Origin: Neoceratodus forsteri
Lineage: Eukaryota; Chordata; Ceratodontiformes; Ceratodontidae
Assembly (NCBI GenBank): GCA_016271365.2
Contig: CM028130.1
Location: forward strand, 472,845,501-472,909,500
Length of the DNA: 64,000 nucleotides
Direction of reading: 5' to 3'
Part shown: one piece after another, positions 32,880 to 44,766 of the stretch
How the letters are laid out: every line of letters begins with the position of its first letter
How positions within the stretch are numbered: the stretch's first letter is position 1
Position numbers and translations under genes: made by a program
The notes under the pieces: model-generated
Told to the model about the DNA's origin: nothing
The model's input: only the letters and a program-made list of their open reading frames with translations
The model's database searches: none

Positions 32880-34280
32880 GAGCATCCGCCAGGACATTGT
32901 CCTTTCCTGGAAGGTGAATTACATCAGGGAGGTGTTTAGGGAGTAAGCCAGAGACCACAACTCATTGCCTGTGCACAAGGCTGATGACCCAGTGCCCCTT
33001 GCTTGTTGATGTACCACATTGTTGTGGTGTTGTCTGTCCTGATTTGAACTACTTTTGTTCTGGGACAACAGCTGAAAAGCCTGAAGAGCTAAAAGAACAG
33101 CTCTGAGTTCCAAAGATTGATGTGGAGCAGAGATTCCTGGGGACCACACTCCTGGAGTGGAAAGGTCACTAGTGAGCCCACCCCAACAGGGAGGCATCCG
33201 TGGTGAGGGTGAGGGAGGTGAAACGGGCAGAAAGGGAACCCCTTGAGACAGATTGCCTTGATCCTGCCACCACTGAAGGGCCAGGATCAGGGTTTTAGTC
33301 ACCGGAACTAATTTGGCAGGGGTCCCTCCTTTGGGACCAATAGGACCTCAAGTGGAACTGAATGTCCCTCATCTGAAATCTTGCTCCCTGCACGACAGCT
33401 GTGGAAGCAGCCATGGCATGCCCTAGGAGTTGCAGAAAATGCCTTGCTGGTCGAGAGACCCGCAGGAAAAAGGAGGATGCCAGGGCAATGAGCCTGTCCG
33501 GCTCTTTCCGAGGGGAGAAATGTCCTGGCTAACTTTGAGTTCAACTCTGCACTTATGAAAGTTAGAACCTGAACAGGTTCCAGAACTGACTTTAGTAAGT
33601 TCAGCAGGAACCCCAGGGAAGTGAGAAGCTGCTGGGTGACCTGCAAGTGAGATTTTACCTGGTCTGGAGACTGACCCACTAGTAGCCAGTCGTCCAGGTA
33701 AGGAAACACAGCAATCCCTTGCCTTCTTAAATGAGCCACTACCACAGCTAGACATTTTGTGAATACCCTTGGCGCGAGAGTTAGCCAAAGGGCATTGCTC
33801 TGAACTGGTAGTGGCCCGAGAGCAGTTCGAACCTGAGGTACTTTCGTGAGAAGGCCTGATCATGACATGAAATATGGGCCCCTGAGGTCCAGGGAAGCAC
33901 CAGTCCCCTGGCCTCAGGGAGGGCAAAATCATTGCTAGAGTTAACATTTTGAACTTTGGCTTTAATAGATGTCTGTTCAGGTACCTAAGTCTAAGATGGG
34001 CCGCCATTCTCCTGTCTTTTTGGGGTAAGAAAATATCTTGAGTACAGTCCCTTGCCCTGATGGCAGGGGAACCCTTTCCACTGCTTTGCAATTCAGGAGG
34101 GAAGAAACTTCTGCTTCCAAAGCAAGGGCTTCTGAAGAGTTCTTGAGTGGAAATTGCCTGGCTCTCATCTTTGGAAACTGTTTGAAGCTGAGAACCAGGC
34201 CTTGGCTTACTACTTCCAGAACCCACCTGTCCAGTTAAGGACAGCCAGTTCTGGCTGAAATAAGCCAACCTCCCCCCCAC
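32880..34280 (-). pseudogene. Reverse transcriptase-RNase H of DIRS 2
   Basis: Blocks in shifting frames: GGRLAYFSQNWLSL, VLKIFSYPKKTGEWRPILDLGT, then PRVFTKCLAVVVAHLRRQGIAVFPYLDDWLLVGQ with an intact YLDD box, unlike DIRS 1. RNase H remnants follow (GGLTSDL, HQSLELRAVLLALQAF, SNQDRQHHN) and end near 32880. Frameshifts lie between about 33980 and 33750, and again near 33300. Confidence 0.88.
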
Positions 34281-34399
34281 TGGTACAGGAGAATCGGCCC
34301 TGGGCACCCCATCAGGTGCCTGCTTGGCAGGAGCTTTAGGCTGAGGGAGGCGACTGTCCCTGTGCCCTGGCCTACCTCTGCCTCTGAAAACCCTCTGTG

Positions 34400-35882
34400 A
34401 AAAAGCAGAGGAGGCTTGAGCTTGTAAAAGGCCTGTAGAAAGGCCTACCCCTGCCCCTGAGGGCATGCCTTTGTGGAGTGGGCATGCTTTTCCTTAGCTT
34501 GGGCACTTTTGTAGTAGTTCTATATTCATCCATCTTTTCATATAATTTTCTGTTTGATCACTAAACAGAGAATTTCCCGATACAGGAAAATCCATAGCCT
34601 TTTGACTGAGTATCTTGGGACAGATTAGTGCATCTGAGCCATGCCAACCTACGGAAAAGCTACAGAAGTGGCCATGACCCTAGAGGAAACATCATTAACA
34701 TCAACAGCAGTATGAAATTGAACTTTAGAGGCTTCAATGCCATCAGCAGCCACTTGTTCCAACTCACTAGCCAGCTGGCCTTGGGCCTGCTGTAGCTAAC
34801 TGCAATATAGTGTCCCATCTAGATTTCTGATATCTAGCAACATAAGCCATATAATTAGCCTGCCTGAGTCCCAAAGAAGCTGCCATATATTGCTTTTTTC
34901 GCCATGGCATCAATCTTCCTGGAATCCTTGTCAGGAGGATGTGAGGCCAGGGAATATTAGCCTTGTCACAGGCTGCAGCTTGTACCACACCTACATGACT
35001 ACACTGCTCAGTGAGGAAGTCTGTATCCGAGCCTGACAAAGTATACCTTCTGGTCCATTTTTTATCTACAGGAGGGACAGAATGAGGATTTTTAAAATCT
35101 TTGTTGTTTGCTTCTAAATGACTTATGCAAAGGAATAGACAACCTCCTAGTCTCTGGAATATCCATCATTTCCACATAATCAGGCCCTCTTGCTCATCCA
35201 CAGCCTCTTCTAAGGGAAGCTGGAGGGTTTCTGCCACCTTTTGTAAAACATAAACAGAGAAGGGACTCAGACAGCATAGGGGAGATTCTAAAGGTCTATC
35301 TGGAGAGATGTCCAGTTCAATGGGCACGTCCAGACCTTCCCAATCACAAACATACTGATCAAAATCCTCCTCCCCCTCATGTGGTTCATAAAAATCCTCA
35401 ACATCATAATCCTGAACCACTGAGACTGAACGAGCCACCTTTTCCCAGATGCAGGGGCTCGACAGCCTGGACAAAGACTGGACAATCTGAATGAGCTTTG
35501 TTATCTCTGCAGCAGTTGGAGAGACAATTTTGTACTCCAGACCTGCTGGTTCTTTGTCTTTTTGCTGGGACTGGTTCCTCTGAACCAGCCTTCCTTTGCC
35601 CGAGGAAGTCTCGCCCTGGTCAGAGGGCACCCTCTGGTCTAGTGGGTACTGGACCGGCAGGCCATCCGGTCAGCGGACTTTTGCTCCCTCGCCCCTGAGC
35701 CGCCCAATCTCTTTCCAGGGTGGCTGCAGGGAAATTTTTACACACCTGGCAGTCTGACAGGAGGTGGTCAGCCTCAGACAATAAACACAAGTGGTGTGTG
35801 GGTCAGCCTTGGCAAAGGCTTCCCACAGACATCACAGTGTTGAAACCAATGGGCCCGGTTTTTCTTTTGGGTTTCTCAGACA
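34400..35882 (-). pseudogene. Gag-like ORF of DIRS 2
   Basis: It starts near 35882 with SEKPKRKTGP and has a cysteine cluster with CQVCKNFPAATLER, as in DIRS 1. Later blocks are DISPDRPLESP (35630-35166 frame), ASHPPDKDSRK and a segment near 34700 matching KVQFHAAVDSNDV of DIRS 1. The Gly/Arg-rich tail FRGRGRPGHR is near 34400. Many shifts are present. Confidence 0.82.
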
Positions 35883-36269
35883 TAATGCCAGCCTAACCAA
35901 AAACTTGCCTTTTGATGGCAGTGCCAGGCAAGACCCTTATCGGTTCCTAACGTGTCACGGGTATTTGAAAAACCCCAATAAAGTTAGGTTTTTAGAACCG
36001 ATAAGAACAGAACCGCACTCTAAAAGCCAACTAAACAGTTTAAAACATGTATTTCAACCAACCGATGGGTTCAAAACCGAACCGATAATGACTTTCCACA
36101 CAGACTTAATTTCTGTACTCACGGTTACCAGATAGAGCTTTTTAACGAAATGCGGTAAAATAAACATTTATTGCCGGTTCAATGAACAATACTAGCTTGA
36201 ACTGCCGAAATGAACCAGCTGAAGGAGCTGATATCCGGAGCGACTGTTCAGTGAAGCGGAGTAAAGAAT

Positions 36270-36418
36270 CTGGCAGTTTCATTTGAAACTGGCCAGATAG
36301 AGCTTTGAACAGCGCCCTCGCTCTGTGGAACTCCAGATCACTCTGGAGTTAACTGTTTCCTCTCCGGGGCAGTTCAAGACTGGGGGAATGACTGCAATGG
36401 TCCTAATATAGCAAGACT
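36270..36418. repeat. DIRS 2 right terminal inverted repeat
   Basis: Inverse partner of 30838-30986, followed by CATGGTGTTTGAA, the right edge of the element. Confidence 0.9.
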
Positions 36419-36470
36419 TCATGGTGTTTGAATCCTCTTTCCCTTGTTCTGGGTCCAGGACCAGATGTTA

Positions 36471-38677
36471 CCTTATGGGCTAAGGAGGAGCATGGGCAGC
36501 AGTCACCTTCTCAGCCTGTCCTAGGCAGGCAGGTTGCTTGTGGAGGGGACCGAGTCAGCGGTACCAGCCCAGTGGGCTCCGATCAGCCTTATGTGCCGAG
36601 TACGAGTGTGGGCAGTAGGCACCTTCCTGGCCTGTCCAAGGCAGGTGGGTTGCTTATGGAGGGGACAGCATCAGCGGTACCACCCCAGTGGGCTCCGATC
36701 AGCCTCATGGGCCAAGGAGGAGCATGGGCAGCAGGCACCTTCTCGGTCTGTCCTAGGCAGGTGGGTTGCTTATGGAGGGGACAGCGTCAGCGGTACCAGC
36801 CCAGTGGGCTCCGATCAGCCTTATGGGCCAAGGAGGAGCGTGGGCAGCAGGTGCCTTCTCGGTCTGTCCTAGGCAGGTGGGTTGCTTATGGAGGGGACCG
36901 TGTCAGCGGTACCAGCCCAGTGGGGTCCGATCAGCCTTATGTGCCAAGTAGGAGCGTGGGCAGCAGGCACCTTCTCGGTCTGTCCTAGGCAGGCGGGTTG
37001 CTTGTGGAGGGGACCGCATCAGCGGTACCAGCCCAGTGGGCTCCGATCAGCCTTATGGGCCAAGGAGAAGCGTGGGCAGCAGGCACCTTCTCGGCCTGTT
37101 CTAGGCAGGCGGGTTGCTTGTGGAGGGGACTGCGTCAGCGGTACCAGCCCAGTGGGCTCCATTCAGCCTTATGGGCCAAGGAGAAGCGTGGGCAGCAGGC
37201 ACCTTCTCGATCTGTCCTAGGCAGGTGGGTTGCTTATGGAGTGGACCGTGTCAGTGGTACCAGCCCAGTGGGGTCCAATCAGCCTTATGTGCCAAGTAGG
37301 AGCGTGGGCAGCAGGCACCTTCTCGGTCTGTCCTAGGCAGGCGGGTTGTTTGTGGAGGGGACCACATCAGCAGTAACAGCCCAGTGGACTCCGATCAGCC
37401 TTATGGACCAAGGAGGATCATGGGCAGCAGGCACCTTCTCGGCCTGTTCTAGGCAGGCGGGTTGCTTGTGGAGGGGACTGCGTCAACAATACCAGGCCAG
37501 TGGGCTCCGATCAGCCTTATGGGCCAAGGAGGAGCGTGGGCAGCAGGCACCTTCTCGGTCTGTCCTAGGCAGGCGGGTTGCTTGTGGAGGGGACCACATC
37601 AGCAGTAACAGCCCAGTGGACTCCAATCAGCCTTATGGACCAAGGAGGAGCGTGGGCAGCAGGCACCTTCTCGGCCTGTTCTAGGCAGGCGGGTTGCTTG
37701 TGGAGGGGACTGGGTCAGCGGTACCAGCCCAGTGGGCTCCAATCAGCCTTATGTGCCAAGTACGAACGTGGGCAGTAGGCACCTTCCTGGCCTTTCCAAG
37801 GCAGGTGGGTTGCTTATGGAGGGGACTGCGTCAGCGGTACCACCCCAGTGGGCTCTGATCAGCCTCATGGGCCAAGGAGGAGCATGGGCATGGGCAGGCA
37901 CCTTCTCGGTCTGTCCTAGGCAGGTGGGTTGCTTATGGAGGGGACAGCGTCAGCGGTACCAGCCCAGTGGGCTCCGATCAGCCTTATGGACCAAGGAGGA
38001 GCGTGGGCAGTAGGCGCCTTCTCGGCCTGTCCTAGGCAGGTGGGTTGCTTATGGAGGGGACTGCGTCAACAGTACCAGGCCAGTGGGCTACGATCAGCCT
38101 TATGGACCAAGGAGGAGCGTGGGCAGCAGGCGCCTTCTCGGCCTGTCCTAGGCAGGTGGGTTGCTTATGGAGGGGACTGCGTCAACAGTACCAGGCCAGT
38201 GGGCTCTGATCAGCCTTATGGGCCAAGGAGGAGCGTGGGCAGCAGGTGCCTTCTCGGCCTGTCCTAGGCAGGCAGATTGCTTGTGGAGGGGACTGTGTCA
38301 GCAGTACCAGCCCAGTGGGCTTCGATCAGCCTTATGGGCCAAGGAGAAGCGTGGGCAGCAGGCACCTTCTCGGTCTGTCCTAGGCAGGTGGGTTGCTTAT
38401 GGAGGGGACCGTGTCAGCGGTACCAGCCCAGTGGGGTCCGATCAGCCTTATGTGCCAAGTAGGAGCGTGGGCAGCAGGCACCTTCTTGGCCTGTCCTAGG
38501 CAGGTGGGTTGCTTGTGGAGGGGACTGCGTCAGCAGTACCAGCCCAGTGGGCTCCGATCAGCCTTATGGGCTAAGGAGGAGCATGGGCAGCAGGCACCTT
38601 CTCGGCCTATCCTAGGCAGGCAGGCTGCTTGTGGAGGGGACCGCATTAGCAGTACCAGCCCAGTGGGCTCCGATAAG
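36471..38677. repeat. 116-bp tandem array, 19 copies
   Basis: CCTTATGGGC-CAAGGAGGAGC recurs every 116 bp from 36471 (next copy 36587) to a last partial match at 38678, giving 19 units. Each contains TGTCCTAGGCAGG, GGTTGCTTGTGGAGGGGAC, a GGTACC site and CCAGTGGGCTCCGATCAG. Copies are very similar, with recurring variant types (TGTGCCAAG, GACCAAGG), which suggests recent expansion. Since 116 is not a multiple of 3, the many open frames are artefacts. It starts 38 bp after DIRS 2 and ends exactly where LINE homology starts. Confidence 0.95.
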
Positions 38678-40371
38678 CCTGATGACCTAATGCTTAGAAA
38701 TGGGGAAAGAGTTACAGACATAGGAGTGGGCGATCATTTAGGGTCCAGCAACCACCATACAGTGTGGTTCAGAGTAAAAACAGTAGAAGAAGCAAGCCAC
38801 ACAACATCAAGGGTTCAAGATTTCAGGAGGGCTGACTTTGCGAAGATGAGAGGATATCTCAAATAAGCCATGGCAGGTAGAGAAACAGGGAGGTGAGTAG
38901 TGGAGCAGTGGGCATATCTCAAAGGGGCCATGGCAGAAGTAACAAGCTTGTGCATTAGGAAAGTAAGTAAGGCAAAGAGAAGGAGAAGAATGCTGTGGTT
39001 CTCAAGGGAGGTGGCTGGAAAGGTACAGGAAAAAACGTTAGAATTTAGGAGGTACAAGAGTACTCAGAGTGAGAAGGACAGGAGTCTGTATCTGAAAAAA
39101 CAGAGAGGCAGGGACAATAGTCAGAAGAGCAAAGGCACAAACAGAGGAGACAGCAGCACAAGCTGTAAAAAGAGGGGTTAAGACTTTTTATAGGTACATT
39201 AATAGAAGGAAGAAATCCTGAAGCTAAAAAAGGGAGAGGGGGTCTGTGCTAAGGAAGACCAAGAAAAAGTAGAAATCCTGGATGCATATTTTTGCTCTGT
39301 GTTTACAAAAGAGGGGGAAAGGGAGGGGCCACAGTTAGGTGTTAGAGACAAAAAGGGAGGAGGGGTGGACAGCAATCTATTCACAGAGGAGAGTCCTCAA
39401 GGAATTATCAAAGCTGAAGGGGGACAAGGCTATGGTACCGGATGGGATATATCCCAGAATACAGTAAAAACTTGGGAGAGAGCTGGCAGCACCACTGGCG
39501 GACCCCTTTAACAAATCGTTGGAAACAGGTGACGTTCTGGAAGACTGGAGAAGTGTGATTCTAGTCCCTATCCACAAATATGGGAGCAGGGAAGAGGTGG
39601 ACAACTATAGGCTGGTCAGCCTGACCTCAGTGGTAGGGAAACTGATGGAGTCATTGCTAAGAGAAGGGATTGTGGCATATCTTGAGGACAGTGGGATACA
39701 GGATCCGAGGCAGCATGGATTCACATCAGGTCGGTCTTGTCAAACAAATCCAATCGATTTCTTTGACTGATGACAAAGGAGCTGGAACAGGGAGGGGCAG
39801 TGGATGTGGCCTACCTTGACTTCAGTAAAGCCTTTGACACCGTCCCACACATGAGGCTCCTAAACAAGTTAGACAGCCTGGGAGTGGCATCCAAGGTGAT
39901 AAACTGGATCAGAAACTGGATGACTGAAAGGACACAGATAGCAGTGGTAAATGGGACCCAGTCCAATGAGAGGGAACTGTCCAGCGTGGTACCGAAGGGT
40001 TCAGTACTGGGGCCAGTTAGTTCTCTTTAATGTCTTCATAAGTTACACTGCAGATGGGTTAGAGGGAAAGTGTGCCTCATCGCAGATGACACAAACATCT
40101 GCAACAGAGTGGATGCTCCTGAGTGGGTGGAGAAAATGAAATGAGACCTAGGCAGGCTCGAGGAATGGTCGAGGGTGTGGCAGCTAAGTTTCAATACCAA
40201 AAAATGTAAAATCATTAATCTGGTACACAGAAATCTAGGTGAGGAATACATGATGGGGGGCAGGCTCTGGCAACCACAGATCAAGAAAGGGACCTGGGGT
40301 GATCATAACTGATGACCTAAAGAGATCCAGGTAGTGTATGAAGGCAGTAGGGAGATCCATCAGGATGCTGG
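38678..40371 (+). pseudogene. CR1-clade LINE, part 1 (host of the LTR element)
   Basis: It begins at the end of the endonuclease (DDLMLRNGERVTDIGVGDHLGSSNHHTVWF) and continues through RT in broken frames: [56 protein letters not shown] and LGRLEEWS-VWQLSFNTKKCK. It stops at 40371 within KAVGRSIRML. The same protein resumes at 53669 (CIGRGITSRK), showing that the LTR element is inserted here. The 5' part is missing; the 116-bp array lies in its place. Confidence 0.9.
40368..40371. repeat. 4-bp target-site duplication (left), LTR element
   Basis: CTGG immediately before the 5' LTR, matched by CTGG at 53665-53668. The LINE reading frame is restored when one copy and the element are removed. Confidence 0.75.
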
Positions 40372-42289
40372 TGTAATCCCCCTACAAATGGGGGTTCCCA
40401 AAAAGTCTTTCTTGAGCTTGCCTAAATGCTCACTGCCAGGCAGGTGTCCTGTGTTTTAGCAGTTTAAATGTGATTACCAGAGCTTGAATAGACTCTGTGT
40501 ACTGTCTCTTTAAGAGCTGCCTAATTGCAGCTTAAGTAATCTGAGAGGGAGCTCTGTTGAAAGATGTAACTATTTACTAAAAATCATTTAGAGTGGTAAT
40601 AATAATGTAGTTTGTCTAACCTGCTTTCTTTGTAGTAAAGACTGTTTTGTTTGTCTCCACTATCTTGGTCCTGGACTGCAAATTGGACCAAACAGTACTG
40701 GTGGGACCTAAAATGTAGCCAGAATACAGGAGCTGTCTGAATTCAAAATCTGTAGGAACTTTAGTTTGGAGTTTTTTTGCGCCTTTTTTGCAACTGAAGG
40801 GGGAGCTCTTGCTTTGACTGACAGCCAAATCAGCCAACCATATATTTTGGATCTTGGGGAAATCTCGGGCTGCTTGCAGTTTTCAGTTAGAACTAAGCTG
40901 GAAGCTGAGCAAGAAGGAGCTGAAGTGTATTCTGAGCAGCAATCCTTAGTGGATCCGCATGGGAGAACTCTGAAAAGGCTAAGTTTTTGGCCTGCATGCC
41001 GGTGTGCTGCTCCTGAGAGGGAGAGAAGAGAATTATTTTGGACTAAATCCAAGTCTGTGTAACTAAAGTAAGCTACTGAAGTGGACCAGGCTCAACCTGA
41101 AGAAGACCGAACATTTTTGCTGAATGCGATCGGCCTGTCAGGAGTTTCAGCTACCCCTAAGCTCCCGGTGTGTGCAGAGACTTTGCAATTGTGCCCGGGG
41201 AGTGCTTTGCCTGGTACAGTAGAATTCCCGTACATGTAAATGTGCTATGAGCTGCTAGTGGGTTGTGAGTTAGTTCCCCACTGTGTGAACTGTGTTCTGC
41301 TTGCTGGAAGCTGTATCCAGCCCAAACGGACTGCTTCGAACTTGTCTCCATGTGGTCTGGCTTTGCCAGACTGGCCCAGCCAGACTACCCACTGCACAGA
41401 GAAGCCATCAGCAGAGAGACCTGCCTGGGGATCAGCCCCTGCTCCATGCTTGAACAAGAACAACGCCTCTACGACTTCTGTGGGCCCTGCTTCCTCCGGC
41501 ATTCCAGATCAACCATCTGCAGTCTGCTACATTTTCATTCAACCTGTGTCCAGTCTTGGGTATCGTGAGTAAATACCAGGGTAGCTCCCTAAAACAACAG
41601 CTTAATCTGAGTGTGTCATCTGATTGTCTTGTTGTTTCATTTCCTTTTCAAACTGAGTCCTCTGGCTCCGGATTACGCATATTGTGTACTGTGCATGTTG
41701 TGTTTTCCATCACAGGGCCCCAACCAGCTGCAACCCCGGGCAACTGTCCTGGCTAGCCCATCTCTTCTCTACCTGGGTACCCAGAGGTGGACTGTGTGGG
41801 GGGACTCAAAGCGCATGCATTAACTGCTTGATTGATATAACCTTTAAGCTAATTAACCTGATTTTGCCCCTCCCTTGTTCAAGTCCCCTGAATAAATCAG
41901 ATCTAACTTTTTCTGCATGTAATCTGCTGTGTTTCCAGTTTGTGCTCAAAGTACTGTACTGTTGCTATTTGCTGTGCTTAACCTTGTTTTACAGGGGGTC
42001 CCCAGGGTCGAGCCAGAGGAACCAGCCCTGGTGGTAAGTGCAAACAGTGTGGGTACTTGTGTGGTGTACCAGGGGTATTGTGAAAGTGATTATTGTACAG
42101 TGTTCAGGCCACTAGAGGGAAAAGAGGGGGGTTACAGTGTCCTGGAGGGCTGTGCCCAGGTTAGCTTGACCACTACCAACCCTGACCTCCGGGTGGAGGC
42201 ACCCGTTTCAGAACCCAGGCCCCTTAACCTGCTATTAGCCAAGCAGGCAGGGGTAGTAGCCCTTGGGATAGTGCCACCTAGGGGATACA
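40372..42289 (+). repeat. 5' LTR (1.9 kb)
   Basis: Starts TGTAATCCCCCTACAAATGG and ends GGGGATACA. An AATAAA signal is at 41891. It contains splice-like signals: a GTGAGT donor near 41566 and acceptor-like CACAG/TTACAG near 41716 and 41995. A frame that stays open through the last third (about 41929-42289) is also open in the 3' LTR. The length is at the upper end for vertebrate gypsy LTRs. Confidence 0.93.
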
Positions 42290-42292
42290 TCT

Positions 42293-42312
42293 TGGAGGCT
42301 CACTGCTGGGAT
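42293..42312 (+). promoter_or_regulatory. Candidate primer-binding site
   Basis: TGGAGGCTCACTGCTGGGAT begins 3 bases after the 5' LTR. It starts with TGG, as a tRNA 3' end requires, and resembles the complement of a vertebrate tRNA-Thr 3' end if a short insertion is allowed. Tentative. Confidence 0.4.
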
Positions 42313-42358
42313 TTTGTGTCTTCCAGTGGCCGAAACTACGAATTATTGTCAAACATAG

Positions 42359-42595
42359 ATGGCTATCCCAACGGAAGTGGCTGTACACCAGTTGGTGGGG
42401 TGGTGTACTGGGCAGGAGATTGACCCCAAAATGCTATACTTATCCTGGATATTCCCCCTGGGTACCAATAAGGACACTGTAGAGGGAGTACTTTCCAAGG
42501 TTGAATGTTTACAAAACCCTGTGGTGGTGGGTCAACAGGCTAATCTACTCGCACAAAGTTTCATGGCGTTAGTAGAGTGTAAGGACCCAGTAGAC
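42359..42595 (+). pseudogene. Gag N-terminus, PNMA-like
   Basis: The frame starts MAIPTEVAVHQLVGWCTGQEID and continues LSWIFPLGTNKDTVEGVLSKVE and FMALVECKDPVD. The pattern of a Trp-Cys start, a short hydrophobic strand with a conserved Pro, and a later LVE...VD block recalls the N-terminal domain of PNMA-type proteins, which descend from gypsy gag. The frame is cut at 42596 by a LINE in the opposite orientation. Capsid and nucleocapsid parts are not seen and may be deleted. The PNMA link is inference from a short stretch. Confidence 0.55.
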
Positions 42596-42699
42596 ATAGA
42601 AACACAGAAACATAGAATGTGACGGCAGATAAGGACCGCTTGACCCACCTAGTCTGCCCATTTTCCTACCTAACAGATAAGCTGCAGATCCTAGTTAAC

Positions 42700-44310
42700 C
42701 AACAGCTTACTTCCTCCTACCCCCCACTAGGACTGACTTATGTCTGTCCAATGCATTCTTGAATTCCCCCACTGTTCTTGACTCCACGACCTCCTCAGGG
42801 AGGCTGTTCCATGCATCCACAACCCTCTCTGTGAAAAAATATTTCCTCACATTACCTCTGAGCTGTCCCCCCACCCCATCTTCAAATTGTGCCCCCTTGT
42901 TCTTGCACATCTCTTTTTCTGAAAGATGCTACCCTCTTGGACTTTGTTGATTCCCTTGATTCCTGCACCATTTTAGTTGCCCTCCTCTGGACTGCTTCCA
43001 TCCTGTCTATGTCCTTGCATAGTAGAGGTCTCCAAAACTGCACACAGTACTCCAGATGGGGTCTCACCAACTGTCTGTATAGAGGGATAACCACTTCCCT
43101 TTTTCTACTTGTGATACCCCTTTCTATGCATCCCAGTATCCCCATAGCCTTCCTTACTGTCTTCTCACATTGCTTGCCCTCCTTTAGGTCATCTGATATA
43201 ATTACCCCCAGGTCCCTTTCCATTTTTACTGTTGTCAGTATCTCACCCCCCATTGTGTACTCTTTCCCTGGGTTTTTGTTTCCCAGGTGCATTACTTTGC
43301 ACTTCTTTGCATTGAATCTAAGTTGCCATAGATCTGACCATTCCTCCAACCTTGCCAAGTCCCTTCTCATCTTTTCTATCCCCTTTTGTGTATCAACTCT
43401 GTTACAAATCTTTGTGTCATCTGCAAAGAGGCATACCTTTCTAGACCCTCTGCAATGTCACCTACAAAGATGTTAAAGAGGACTGGACCCAGTACTGAGC
43501 CCTGAGGTACTCCACTAGTAACCCCCCTTTCTTCGGAATGTGTTCCATTCACTATTACCTTCTTTGTCCTGTTGTGCAGCCAGTTTGCTACCCAGGCTAC
43601 CACCCTGGGACCCACTCCCAGGCTGGCTAACTTGATTATTAATCTTTTGTGCGGGACTGTGTCAAATGCCTTGCTAAAGTCTAGGTAGGCCATATCCACA
43701 GCCCCTCCTAGTCTATTACTTTGGTCACCCAGTCAAAGAAATCAATTAGATTCATCTGACATGATCTTCCTGCTGTAATCCATGCTGCTTTGGGTCCTGT
43801 GCCCCATGCCTCTAGGTACTCAACAATTCTTTCTTTTAGAAGTGATTCCGTCATTTCCCTACCACTGAGGTCAAACTTACAGGTCTGTAGTTTCCTGCTT
43901 CTGCCTTGCTCCCACTTTGTGAAGGGAATCACATCTGCCCTCCTCCAGTCCTCAGGTACCACCCCATCCTGCCATGATTTGTTAAAAAGCATGGTCAGTG
44001 GTGTCACTAGGTCCTCCCTTAGTTCTTTTAGGATTCTGGGGTGAATCCCGTCAGGCCCCATTGCTTTGTCCACCTTGAGTCTTAGGAGTTCTTTCAGGAC
44101 TCTTTCTTCTGTGAATGGACTGGTGTCAACCCCCCTACCCAGAGTGCTTCTATTGTCTGGTTTAGGTAACTCCGCCTCATCTTCTTTTGTGAATACTGAG
44201 CAAAAGTATTCATTCAGTATCACTGCCTTTTCACTGTCTCCCTCTGTCCACCTCCCCTCTCCTTTATTAATCTTCACTATCCCTCCCTTAACCTTTCTAT
44301 GCTCCATAAT
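42700..44310 (-). pseudogene. Reverse transcriptase of nested CR1 LINE
   Basis: Frames 44307-43708, 43699-43376, 43370-42882 and 42910-42707 form one protein with small shifts. Blocks: [75 protein letters not shown], a FADDTK box readable only after a shift near 43440, and LEEWSDLWQLRFNAKKCKVMHLG. RPHLEYCVQFWRP and the closing ERVVDAWNSLPEEVV follow. This is a clear CR1-type RT. Stops are few, so the copy is moderately old. Confidence 0.92.
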
Positions 44311-44766
44311 GCACCTATAAAAGATTTTATCCCCCTTCTTAACTGAGTTGGCTATTTTTTCCTCGGTTTGGGCCTTTGGCTATTCTGACTGCCTTCCCCA
44401 CTTCTTTCTGCTAATTGATACAGTTCCTATCGTGCTCCTTCTGTGATTCCTTATACTTTTGAATGTAGCCTTTTCCTCAACCTTCCTGCCACCTCTTTTG
44501 AGAACCATAGTGGTTTTACTCCGCTTGATTTTCTTTATTTGTTTCACACAAGGCTTGTTGCCTCTATGATGGCAGTTTTGATTTTTCTCCATTGTTCTTC
44601 ACCCCTCTTTTTGGCCATTGCTAGTGCATTCTTCAGGTATTCACCCATTTTGCCAAAGTCAGCCTTCTAAAGTCCAGTATCCTTGTTTTGTATGGCTTAT
44701 CTCCATGGTTGTGCTCATTGCAGAGCACACTATGCAGTGAGCTTGTTCCCAGATGTCTACTGACTT

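Larger units (their letters stand above)
30797..36432 (-). mobile_element. DIRS-type retrotransposon 2 (same family as 1)
   Basis: About 5.6 kb on the minus strand, with the same gene order and end structure as the element at 9171-14883. The left edge reads AAAAAATTACTCACC and the right edge GTTTGAA. Terminal repeats are about 149 bp and there is an internal complementary region at 31306-31405. The protein frames align throughout with DIRS 1 but are more broken. Terminal repeats differ clearly from DIRS 1 in the middle, so they are different subfamilies. No TSD was seen. Confidence 0.92.

Noticed and set aside
1240..38677. Tandem arrays as CRISPR
   Set aside because: Units are contiguous with no unique spacers, there are no Cas genes, and the sequence is eukaryotic.
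36428..38866. A family of 112-codon frames with repeated words
   Set aside because: Products of the 116-bp array read in all three frames; no real protein.
40616..41062. Frames on both strands near 40.6-41.1 kb and again at 52.0-52.5 kb
   Set aside because: They are the same non-coding LTR sequence seen twice; the duplication is the LTR pair and not a gene family.
42359..42595. A domesticated PNMA host gene
   Set aside because: The frame lies just after an LTR and primer-like site in a complete retrotransposon and is truncated, so it is gag and not a host gene.
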